Source of the DNA: an uncultured Bacilli bacterium
GTDB taxonomy: Bacteria; Bacillota_I; Bacilli_A; RF39; UBA660
Assembly: GCA_910587745.1 (NCBI GenBank)
Contig: CAJUNE010000049.1
Coordinates: forward strand, 1-5,207
Direction of reading: 5' to 3'
DNA length: 5,207 bases
The notes under the pieces are model-generated. The model was given only the letters and a program-made list of their open reading frames with translations. It had not been told where the DNA came from and made no database searches. The position numbers and the translations under genes were made by a program. This document shows positions 1 through 4,823 of this stretch, piece by piece; the first letter of the stretch is position 1; every line of letters begins with the position of its first letter.

Positions 1-1732
1 CACTTATTTGAAGCAGTGTGTATCGATCTTTTTCAAATTTATTTTCCTTTTTATTAGGTATAATTTGTAATAAAGAGTTATTAGATAAACTATCAATATC
101 CAACTTTTCTTTTTCAATAGTAATTGGTGCAATCTTATAAAATTTACTTAGTGATTCAATATATTTGGTAATATCTTCTTTAGTCTTTTCGTTAGATAAA
201 ATAACATCTCTATCATTGATATTAACTGCCATATCAAAACAGTCATTTCTAAACATATAACCGATATTTTGAATTTCCTTTTTGTTGATATTGATTTTCT
301 TAATAATAATTTCATCTTGCTTTTTCTCAATTTCAATAGAATCAATATATTTAGTTATTAGTTCTGCCTTTTGTTCTTTAGTTAATTTATTCCATAGTCC
401 GTTTTTTCTAACATAGTAAGATTTATATTTCATTTTCTCTAGTTGAAATAGGTTATTATAAAGCTTTAAATCGTCTTTATGATTTAGATTTTCATCAGCA
501 TTATTTAAGTTATTTAGTTTGATTTTTGTTTCTTCAATTTGCATTTTTATACTTTTTTCTTCTTCTATAAAATCATCTTGTTCAATATTACTATTTAAAT
601 AAGCATTTTTAATCCTTTGTAGCTTTGTATTCAAGTCTTTTAATATTTTCTCGTATCTTTTTATTTCTATTGTTAAATCTTCGTTAAAAAACGATTTATA
701 GTTATTATCAATAAGCAAGTAATAATCAAGCATATCATTTAAGAATAACATTAATGGTTGTTCAATTTTCTTCTCATTAATTCTTGTATTACAACAATTA
801 CATTTGTAATAGATTTGAGTGGGTTTATTCTTAGATGTAGTAGAAGAACCACCCATAATTTTATTACATTTAGAACATACAATTTTTTGCATATAAACAT
901 AGGTGTGTTTACGAGTATAATTCTTTAAATTCTTTTCTTTTTGCTTTTGTACTAACTCAAAATCATGCTTATCAATAATAACAGGACATACATCTTCAAG
1001 TAAAATAGTTTCTTCATTCTGTATTCGTTTTCTGTGTTGATAATTACCTGCATAGATGTAATTAGATAACATTCTATCAATAGTAGTTGTTCTCCAATTA
1101 CGATTTAAAGCATTCTTTTCATTTAATCTTTTTGTAATAGTACAAACTGATTGACCACTTAAATAAGACTTAAAAATATCTTTTACAACTTCACTTTCTA
1201 CTTCATCAATAACAAGTTCCTTATTGATTTTGCGATAACCAATAGGTGCTTTTCCAGAAAAGTGTCCTTTCTTGGCAGCTCCCATTAAACCAAATTTCGT
1301 TCTCTCTGAAGTTCTTTCAATTTCTAATTGAGCAAGTATAGTAGTCATTCTCATAAAGAATACGCCAGTAGGAGTAGAAGTGTTGATTTCTTCACACTCA
1401 CTTTCTAAATCACATTTATATTCTTCTAATAATTTACATATTGTTTCTAAGTCTTGAATCGAACGAGTTAATCTATCTAACTTATAAACAAGTATTTTGT
1501 TAATCTTCCCATCTTTCATATCTTGAATCATTTCTTGAAACTTAGGTCGATTCATACTTTTAGCAGAAACTCCTTCTTCACGATAGACTTTATAAATCTT
1601 ATATCCTTTCCATTCACACAACCTTTTAAGACTTTCTTCTTGCTCATCTAAACTAAAACCAAATCTAGACTGATCCTCTGTGCTTACTCGAGGATAAATC
1701 CCTACAACAAAGTTCTTCTTTTCTCCGTTCAT
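1..1732 (-). CDS. Large serine recombinase (site-specific integrase), 3' end beyond window
   Basis: This enzyme would catalyse integration and excision of a mobile element through a phosphoserine-DNA intermediate. The frame is open for 577 codons from ATG 1732 to the left edge. The N-terminal resolvase domain (about residues 8-150) shows YPRVSTEDQ, with catalytic Ser17 and Arg15, and KLDRLTRS at 84-91. The Recombinase domain starts near GYRK (165-168). A zinc ribbon follows, with CSKC at 286-289 and Cys311, 313 and 314. Next is a charged coiled coil (about 352-440) and a WNKLTKEQKAEL segment (Trp447 onward), as usual in large serine recombinases. These enzymes usually run to 450-700 residues, so little is probably missing. 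The start is supported by AGGAG about 9 nt upstream. From memory, it most resembles integrases of Clostridia/Lachnospiraceae conjugative elements. All key residues are present and I see no frameshift. Family call is firm; the element type is inferred. Confidence 0.95.
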   Translation of the reverse strand, partial: MNGEKKNFVVGIYPRVSTEDQSRFGFSLDEQEESLKRLCEWKGYKIYKVYREEGVSAKSMNRPKFQEMIQDMKDGKINKILVYKLDRLTRSIQDLETICKLLEEYKCDLESECEEINTSTPTGVFFMRMTTILAQLEIERTSERTKFGLMGAAKKGHFSGKAPIGYRKINKELVIDEVESEVVKDIFKSYLSGQSVCTITKRLNEKNALNRNWRTTTIDRMLSNYIYAGNYQHRKRIQNEETILLEDVCPVIIDKHDFELVQKQKEKNLKNYTRKHTYVYMQKIVCSKCNKIMGGSSTTSKNKPTQIYYKCNCCNTRINEKKIEQPLMLFLNDMLDYYLLIDNNYKSFFNEDLTIEIKRYEKILKDLNTKLQRIKNAYLNSNIEQDDFIEEEKSIKMQIEETKIKLNNLNNADENLNHKDDLKLYNNLFQLEKMKYKSYYVRKNGLWNKLTKEQKAELITKYIDSIEIEKKQDEIIIKKININKKEIQNIGYMFRNDCFDMAVNINDRDVILSNEKTKEDITKYIESLSKFYKIAPITIEKEKLDIDSLSNNSLLQIIPNKKENKFEKDRYTLLQIS

Positions 1733-1760
1733 ATTTTTTCTTCTCCTTTCTTTGAACGAC

Positions 1761-1789
1761 AAAAAAACACAAGAGAATTTCCTTGCGTT
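1761..1789 (-). terminator. Intrinsic terminator/attenuator in recombinase leader
   Basis: Read on the minus strand, AACGCAAG (1789-1782) pairs with CTTGTGTT (1773-1766) with one G-U wobble, around an 8-nt loop. Seven T follow at 1767-1761. It lies between the recombinase promoter and its ribosome binding site, so it would stop most transcripts before the gene unless disrupted. The plus strand has no T-run after the hairpin, so it acts in one direction. Confidence 0.75.
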
Positions 1790-1808
1790 AAGAACTACAA
1801 AAATACAT
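1788..1808 (-). CDS. Six-residue leader peptide of the recombinase attenuator (MYFCSS)
   Basis: ATG at 1808 opens a six-codon frame (M Y F C S S) whose TAA at 1790-1788 overlaps the first base of the terminator's 5' arm. A possible ribosome binding site, AAGGA (1825-1821), lies 12 nt upstream, slightly farther than usual. A ribosome pausing on this peptide would cover the 5' arm and favour read-through into the recombinase. The layout is that of translation-coupled attenuators seen before some ribosome-targeting antibiotic resistance genes. The peptide is too short to support by composition, so the call rests on position. Confidence 0.45.
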   Translation of the reverse strand: MYFCSS

Positions 1809-1810
1809 AA

Positions 1811-1841
1811 AATATACGAATCCTTACAATTTTCGTATATT
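1811..1841. promoter_or_regulatory. 10-bp perfect inverted repeat at recombinase transcription start
   Basis: AATATACGAA (1811-1820) and TTCGTATATT (1832-1841) are exact reverse complements separated by 11 nt. The repeat begins 3 nt past the -10 box on the minus strand and covers the predicted start site (near 1838). It could be a repressor operator. If the RNA starts at its outer edge, it could instead be a 5' hairpin that shows the leader-peptide AAGGA in its loop. Confidence 0.6.
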
Positions 1842-1844
1842 ACC

Positions 1845-1873
1845 ATAATACCACATTTTAACCGGAAAGTAAA
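1845..1873 (-). promoter_or_regulatory. Extended -10 sigma-A promoter of the recombinase
   Basis: On the minus strand the -35 box is TTTACT (1873-1868), the spacer is 17 bp, and the -10 box is TATTAT (1850-1845) preceded by TGG, giving the TGn extended -10. The predicted start is near 1838, leaving a leader of about 105 nt before ATG 1732. Confidence 0.75.
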
Positions 1874-1892
1874 CGGACATTAAAAATTATTC

Positions 1893-1904
1893 TTTGCTCG
1901 CAAA
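1893..1904. repeat. Short palindrome TTTGC-TC-GCAAA upstream of recombinase
   Basis: TTTGC and GCAAA flank a central TC dinucleotide. The site lies just upstream of the recombinase promoter, in a small GC-richer patch that stands out from the AT-only sequence beside it. Large serine recombinases use roughly dyad-symmetric sites around a 2-bp crossover, so this could be part of an attachment site. The match is short and could be chance. Confidence 0.25.
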
Positions 1905-1921
1905 CCCTTATAAATAAAGGG

Positions 1922-1950
1922 AAAAATAAAATTTTAAAAAATTTATTTTT
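1922..1950. repeat. AT-only palindrome after the 94-aa gene, possible weak terminator
   Basis: AAAAATAAA (1922-1930) and TTTATTTTT (1942-1950) are exact reverse complements, and the interior pairs further after one mismatch. It starts at the base after the TAA of the 94-residue gene on the minus strand. With no G or C in the stem it would be a weak terminator. A second small hairpin (CCCTT/AAGGG) lies next to it at 1905-1921. Confidence 0.35.
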
Positions 1951-2235
1951 TTAGAGCATTTTTAAAATCAAAAATTTTATGGATTCAATAGTAATAATTT
2001 CTAAACTATCTTTCAGATATAAATTATTATCATTTGAATAAGATAGTAGAATTATACAAGAGGATTCATTACTAATAATTATTTTATGTGGTTCATTGAT
2101 TGAAAGGTTAGTTTTATCAAAATGAATATTCTTCCCATTTACAAATTCAATATGTAGTTTTGATATTTTAGGTATCTTCATAAGTTTTTCTTTAACACAT
2201 AAAGGAAACTCTAAAGGTTCTATGGTTATTTTCAT
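1951..2235 (-). CDS. 94-residue protein of unknown function
   Basis: I do not recognise this protein. The start is ATG 2235, supported by GGGAGG 9 nt upstream on the minus strand. The frame stays open further upstream into the tRNA gene, but that part reads tRNA sequence and should not be annotated as protein. The product starts MKITIEPLEF and is rich in alternating Ile/Leu/Val and polar residues, suggesting a mostly beta fold. It has no signal peptide and no clear membrane helix; its last residues (LILKML) are hydrophobic. Cys16 and Cys60 are the only cysteines. It lies downstream of tRNA-Gly and two terminators, with no promoter visible between the second terminator and the ribosome binding site. 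Expression may therefore depend on read-through. It could also be a gene cut short by a mobile-element boundary just past its 3' end. Confidence 0.65.
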   Translation of the reverse strand: MKITIEPLEFPLCVKEKLMKIPKISKLHIEFVNGKNIHFDKTNLSINEPHKIIISNESSCIILLSYSNDNNLYLKDSLEIITIESIKFLILKML

Positions 2236-2260
2236 TTTACAAATCCTCCCTTCAAACATG

Positions 2261-2290
2261 AAAAAATCCCATATCAACGAGTGATATAGG
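2261..2290 (-). terminator. Strong intrinsic terminator, probably bidirectional
   Basis: On the minus strand CCTATATCA (2290-2282) pairs with TGATATGGG (2276-2268) through nine pairs with one G-U wobble, around a 5-nt loop, and six T follow (2266-2261). The plus strand also has a T-run after the stem (2294-2299). It ends only 26 nt before the start codon of the 94-residue gene. Confidence 0.8.
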
Positions 2291-2306
2291 ATATTTTTTG
2301 TAATAT

Positions 2307-2329
2307 AAAACTCACACGATGGTGTGAGT
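2307..2329 (-). terminator. tRNA-Gly proximal terminator hairpin
   Basis: ACTCACAC (2310-2317) and GTGTGAGT (2322-2329) are exact reverse complements with a 4-nt loop. On the minus strand the stem is followed by TTTTATATT. It begins 11 nt after the tRNA CCA end, as expected for a tRNA transcription terminator. The T-run is short, so it may be leaky, which could explain the second, stronger terminator downstream. Confidence 0.75.
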
Positions 2330-2340
2330 AATTCTCTCAA

Positions 2341-2414
2341 TGGAGCGGATGATGGGAATCGAACCCACGTTATCAGCTTGGAAGGCTGAAGCTCTACCAT
2401 TAAACTACATCCGC
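2341..2414 (-). tRNA. tRNA-Gly (anticodon UCC), CCA encoded
   Basis: The 74-nt minus-strand sequence folds as a full cloverleaf. The acceptor stem is GCGGATG/CATCCGC, and the D arm contains GTTTAATGGTAGAGC. The anticodon stem is TCAGC/GCTGA with loop CTTCCAA, giving anticodon TCC. The variable loop is TAAC and the T arm is GTGGG-TTCGATT-CCCAT. It ends in T plus an encoded CCA, as common in low-GC Firmicutes. It has its own promoter upstream and a terminator downstream. Confidence 0.97.
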
Positions 2415-2420
2415 ATTTCT

Positions 2421-2454
2421 TTTAGATAATATAAATTATATCATATTATCTAAA
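2421..2454. repeat. 12-bp perfect inverted repeat around the tRNA-Gly promoter
   Basis: TTTAGATAATAT (2421-2432) and ATATTATCTAAA (2443-2454) are exact reverse complements with a 10-nt centre that holds the tRNA -10 box. It also lies 8 bp after the surface-protein stop codon. It may serve as an AT-rich terminator for that gene, an operator, or both; no T-run follows on the minus strand. Confidence 0.6.
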
Positions 2455-2462
2455 TTTTTCAA
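2435..2462 (-). promoter_or_regulatory. tRNA-Gly promoter
   Basis: On the minus strand the -35 box is TTGAAA (2462-2457), the spacer is 16 bp, and the -10 box is a consensus TATAAT (2440-2435) preceded by TGA, giving an extended -10. The predicted start is near 2428, about 14 nt before the mature tRNA 5' end. The -35 box directly abuts the surface-protein stop codon. Confidence 0.8.
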
Positions 2463-3170
2463 CTATATTTTATAAATTTTTTGATTTTTCTTAGAATAAA
2501 TAACTATTCCTATTAAAGATATTATGCCTGTTGGTAAAATTATATAACCATAATCTACTCCTGTTCCTGGGTTAGTAACTTCATGAGTGGAACAATCTTT
2601 TAGCATTTCATCATAAGAAACTGATTGACCTTTAGAATTGAAATAATATTTGTTATTTACAACTGTACAAATATATTTTTCACATTCTTCATAATATTTT
2701 TCTTCACTTACAACATTACCATTTTTACCATAATATATATCATCAATTATTGCACATACTTTAGTATCTGGTGTTGGTTCTTTTTCTTTGTCTGCTAATT
2801 CTGCTATAAAGCTAGCTTCACATTCTTTATCACTTAAATCGCCTGTAAAAACAAAATCTGCAACACTAAATGAACCATTATGAGTACTTGTAGACTTAAA
2901 TTCTAAATTACTACTTAAACCATTTAGACTTTTCCAATCACTACTTGTTTTGATACTTTCTAATTTAACATTTTTAAGTAATAAACTTCCTTTAACATGA
3001 TTTAATTTCATATCTGAATTAATTAATAAATGACATGTCATATAAAATGTTCCATCATTTAATGGTTGTTTTGAATCACAATAATAATTAAAACGATATG
3101 AATCAGCTTTAGCTACGTTTGGTATTAATAAAATTGTTAATAATATTAAAATCCTTAATACTTTTTTCAT
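2463..3170 (-). CDS. Secreted Cys-rich surface protein with NPGTG sorting-type anchor
   Basis: This 235-residue protein has a signal peptide (residues 1-22, likely cleavage after AKA-22). At the C-terminus it carries NPGTG (200-204), a hydrophobic stretch (about 209-225) and a basic tail (KKNQKIYKI), the layout of a sortase-anchored wall protein with a variant motif. The region 23-125 looks like a beta-sandwich, possibly cohesin- or Ig-like, with Cys31, 46 and 117. It is followed by two tandem Cys-bounded repeats (138-164 and 167-194), each of the form C-x(7)-YY-x(n)-G-x(n)-C. The ligand is unknown. The start at ATG 3170 is supported by AGGAGG 8 nt upstream. The gene has its own consensus promoter just after the upstream dehydrogenase, so it need not be co-transcribed. 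No sortase gene is in the window, so covalent anchoring is inferred; a plain membrane anchor is the alternative. Confidence 0.85.
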   Translation of the reverse strand: MKKVLRILILLTILLIPNVAKADSYRFNYYCDSKQPLNDGTFYMTCHLLINSDMKLNHVKGSLLLKNVKLESIKTSSDWKSLNGLSSNLEFKSTSTHNGSFSVADFVFTGDLSDKECEASFIAELADKEKEPTPDTKVCAIIDDIYYGKNGNVVSEEKYYEECEKYICTVVNNKYYFNSKGQSVSYDEMLKDCSTHEVTNPGTGVDYGYIILPTGIISLIGIVIYSKKNQKIYKI

Positions 3171-3203
3171 ATAAATAACCTCCTGATTTATTGGTTATTT
3201 ATA
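3170..3203. promoter_or_regulatory. 11-bp inverted repeat spanning -10 box, ribosome binding site and start codon
   Basis: TATAAATAACC (3170-3180) and GGTTATTTATA (3193-3203) are exact reverse complements with a 12-nt loop. On the minus strand one arm runs from inside the -10 box to the predicted start site. The loop and other arm hold the AGGAGG, and the last paired base is the A of the ATG. As DNA it fits an operator. As RNA it can form only in transcripts that enter from upstream. Confidence 0.7.
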
Positions 3204-3229
3204 ATAAATGTTTTAGATAGTTTTGTCAA
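3201..3229 (-). promoter_or_regulatory. Consensus sigma-A promoter of the surface-protein gene
   Basis: On the minus strand the -35 box is a perfect TTGACA (3229-3224), the spacer is 17 bp, and the -10 box is TATTAT (3206-3201). The predicted start is near 3194-3196, giving a leader of only about 25 nt. The -35 box starts 7 nt after the dehydrogenase stop codon. Confidence 0.85.
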
Positions 3230-3236
3230 GCTTTTA

Positions 3237-4181
3237 TTAACCTTTATACTCTCCTCCATTAATATGAATAACTTGGCCTGTTATATAAGATGAATCTTCA
3301 CTTGCTAAAAATACAAATAATGGAGCTATTTCATATGTTTCTCCCCCTCTTTTCATGGGAGAATCAGCACCTAAGGTTGGTATTTTAGCGGATTCCCAAC
3401 ATGATGGTTGAAGTGGCGTCCAAAAAAAGCCTGGAGCAATAGCATTTACTCTAATATTTTTATCTGCTAAATTTGTAGCTAAACTTCTTGTAAACCCAAC
3501 TATTGCACCTTTACTTGTAACATAATCAATTAATTCTGGTTCACCATAAAATGTTGTAATAGATGAAACATTTATTATAGATGCTCCACTACGCATATAT
3601 TTTAATGCCTCTTTTGTTAAATAAAACATCCCATACACATTGGTCTTTAATGTTTTATCAAATTGTTCTTCTGTGATATCTAATAAACTTTTTTGTTGAT
3701 ATTGAACACCAGCATTATTTACTAAAATATCTATTTTACCAAATTCATTTAATGTCTCTCTAACTATCGTTTTACTAAAATTTTCATCTTTAATATCACC
3801 ACATAATAATAAACATTTACCTCCTATTTTTTCAATATAATACTTTGTTTCTAAAGCATCTCTATGTTCATTATAATATGGTATTACTACACTAGCCCCT
3901 TCTTTAGCAAAAAGAATTGATACTGCTCTTCCGATTCCAGAATCTCCTCCGGTTATTATAGCTACTTTATCTTTTAGCTTTTCACTAGCTTTATATTCGG
4001 GATTATAAAATATTGGTCTTGGGTCCATTAAATATTCCATACCAGGTTGGTCTTTTTGTTCTTGAGGAGGATATTTAACTTTATACTTTTTACATTTATA
4101 GCCCATACCATCTTTATCAATATATTTTAGTCCATAATCATCTTTTTCTTTTTTGTCTTCATAAAAAAAGTCATATTTCAT
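3237..4181 (-). CDS. Short-chain dehydrogenase/reductase, YdaD/GSP39 general-stress type
   Basis: This is a cytoplasmic NAD(P)-dependent oxidoreductase of the classical SDR family, 314 residues. The Rossmann nucleotide-binding motif is TGGDSGIG (77-84), NNAG is at 155-158, and the catalytic residues are Asn181, Ser207, Tyr220 and Lys224 (YVTSK). It ends in ITGQVIHINGG, typical of the family. The segment YPPQEQ to QPG (37-47), then MDPRP, is the N-terminal signature of the B. subtilis YdaD (GSP39)/YhxC subgroup. The first 36 residues are an extra charged, Tyr/Lys-rich extension, making it about 30 residues longer than YdaD. The substrate is unknown. I choose ATG 4181, with AGGAG 8 nt upstream; an in-frame GTG at 4190 overlaps that ribosome binding site and is unlikely. 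No convincing promoter is visible upstream and no terminator downstream, so transcripts may run into the surface-protein gene. Confidence 0.93.
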   Translation of the reverse strand: MKYDFFYEDKKEKDDYGLKYIDKDGMGYKCKKYKVKYPPQEQKDQPGMEYLMDPRPIFYNPEYKASEKLKDKVAIITGGDSGIGRAVSILFAKEGASVVIPYYNEHRDALETKYYIEKIGGKCLLLCGDIKDENFSKTIVRETLNEFGKIDILVNNAGVQYQQKSLLDITEEQFDKTLKTNVYGMFYLTKEALKYMRSGASIINVSSITTFYGEPELIDYVTSKGAIVGFTRSLATNLADKNIRVNAIAPGFFWTPLQPSCWESAKIPTLGADSPMKRGGETYEIAPLFVFLASEDSSYITGQVIHINGGEYKG

Positions 4182-4360
4182 TTTTAGCACTCCTTTTCTA
4201 GTGTATTTTATGAAAAATGATTATTTTAGTGATTTTGCCTATTAATAAGTTGTGGTTTTTGTTAAATGATATGGTGGCATGTTTTTTATTTTACCACTTG
4301 ATACCCATAAAAAATCATTTATAGCCATTCTTAATTCGGCTTTTTTAATTATTATATTTT
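4182..4360. other. Intergenic region between divergent genes, with a possible gene remnant
   Basis: This AT-rich stretch separates the minus-strand dehydrogenase from the plus-strand zinc-ribbon gene. On the minus strand, 4328-4242 reads as a 28-codon frame, MAINDFLWVSSG through PPYHLTKTTTY, without a ribosome binding site, and the frame stays open further upstream without a start. It may be decayed coding DNA. Weak -10-like TAAAAT boxes occur upstream of the dehydrogenase (for example near 4215 and 4230) but lack a good -35. Confidence 0.3.
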
Positions 4361-4389
4361 TTGTAAAATTTAAAAATACATGATATAAT
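4361..4389 (+). promoter_or_regulatory. Extended -10 promoter of the zinc-ribbon membrane protein
   Basis: The -35 box is TTGTAA (4361-4366), the spacer is 17 bp, and the -10 box is a consensus TATAAT (4384-4389) preceded by TGA. The predicted start is near 4396, giving a very short leader of about 15 nt that holds the GAGG ribosome binding site. Confidence 0.8.
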
Positions 4390-4410
4390 ATTAATATTGA
4401 GGTGTTAGAA

Positions 4411-4734
4411 ATGGTTAATGTATTATTTATATTTGTTCCTATATTTATAGTTTGTGTTTTTATTCTTGTTATAGCTCAAATAATTAGTCCTAAATTTAGA
4501 GGTAAAATGATGAGTAGACAGATTAAAGCTGCTAAATATATGATGGATGAATCAAAAGATGATATTAGAAATATTTCTACAAATATGGCTGATGCTACTA
4601 AAGATGGTATTGAAATTACTACTCGTGCTATAAAAGATGGTCTTATAAAAGATGAACGTGTATATTGTAAACATTGTGGTAGTCTAATCAATAAAGACTC
4701 AAAATTTTGTAAAAATTGTGGTGGTGAACAGTAA
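4411..4734 (+). CDS. Small membrane protein with C-terminal zinc ribbon
   Basis: The 107-residue product has one N-terminal membrane helix (about residues 4-25). A polar, probably helical linker (30-80) follows, and then a zinc ribbon with Cys86-x2-Cys89 and Cys100-x2-Cys103 (YCKHCG, FCKNCG). This is the common zinc-ribbon type fused to small membrane proteins in Firmicutes. The fold is clear but the function is unknown; the ribbon should lie in the cytoplasm if the short N-terminus faces out. I choose ATG 4411, with GAGG at 4399-4402 and 8-nt spacing. An in-frame GTG at 4402 overlaps the ribosome binding site and would add three residues. It has its own promoter and a downstream AT-rich terminator, so it is probably a single-gene unit, separate from the MATE gene. 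Confidence 0.85.
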   Translation: MVNVLFIFVPIFIVCVFILVIAQIISPKFRGKMMSRQIKAAKYMMDESKDDIRNISTNMADATKDGIEITTRAIKDGLIKDERVYCKHCGSLINKDSKFCKNCGGEQ

Positions 4735-4742
4735 CATTTTTT

Positions 4743-4776
4743 ATTATATATTACTATAATATATAATGTTTTGTTT
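4743..4776 (+). terminator. AT-rich terminator after the zinc-ribbon gene
   Basis: ATTATATATT (4743-4752) and AATATATAAT (4758-4767) are exact reverse complements with a 5-nt loop, followed by GTTTTGTTT. The stem is all A/T and therefore weak, but the position, 8 nt after the stop codon, and the T-rich tail fit a terminator in an AT-rich genome. Confidence 0.55.
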
Positions 4777-4788
4777 AAATTTTTAGTA

Positions 4789-4817
4789 TTGACTTTTTTT
4801 ATTTTTTACTTTAAAAT
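4789..4817 (+). promoter_or_regulatory. Sigma-A promoter of the MATE gene leader
   Basis: The -35 box is TTGACT (4789-4794), the spacer is 17 bp, and the -10 box is TAAAAT (4812-4817). The predicted start is near 4824, so the transcript has a leader of about 77 nt that contains the riboswitch-like hairpin. Confidence 0.75.
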
Positions 4818-4823
4818 GTTTAA

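Noticed and set aside
148..345. 65-residue frame on the minus strand
   Set aside because: It lies in another frame inside the recombinase coding sequence, whose domains continue without a break through this region.
2236..2400. In-frame N-terminal extension of the 94-residue gene up to 2400
   Set aside because: It is translated tRNA-Gly sequence and the two terminators. The internal ATG at 2235 has a strong ribosome binding site.
2341..2414. tRNA-Gly as the integration site of the serine recombinase element
   Set aside because: tRNA targeting is typical of tyrosine integrases. The tRNA is intact, and no repeat of its 3' end is seen in the window.
4179..4190. GTG 4190 as the dehydrogenase start
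   Set aside because: It overlaps the AGGAG that serves ATG 4181, leaving the GTG without a ribosome binding site.
4301..4306. GGGTAT on the minus strand as a sigma-B -10 box for the stress-type dehydrogenase
   Set aside because: No GTTT-like -35 lies 12-15 bp upstream, and the box is about 120 bp from the start codon.
4476..4691. 71-residue minus-strand frame
   Set aside because: It is antisense to the zinc-ribbon membrane protein, whose Cys motifs, promoter and ribosome binding site are convincing.
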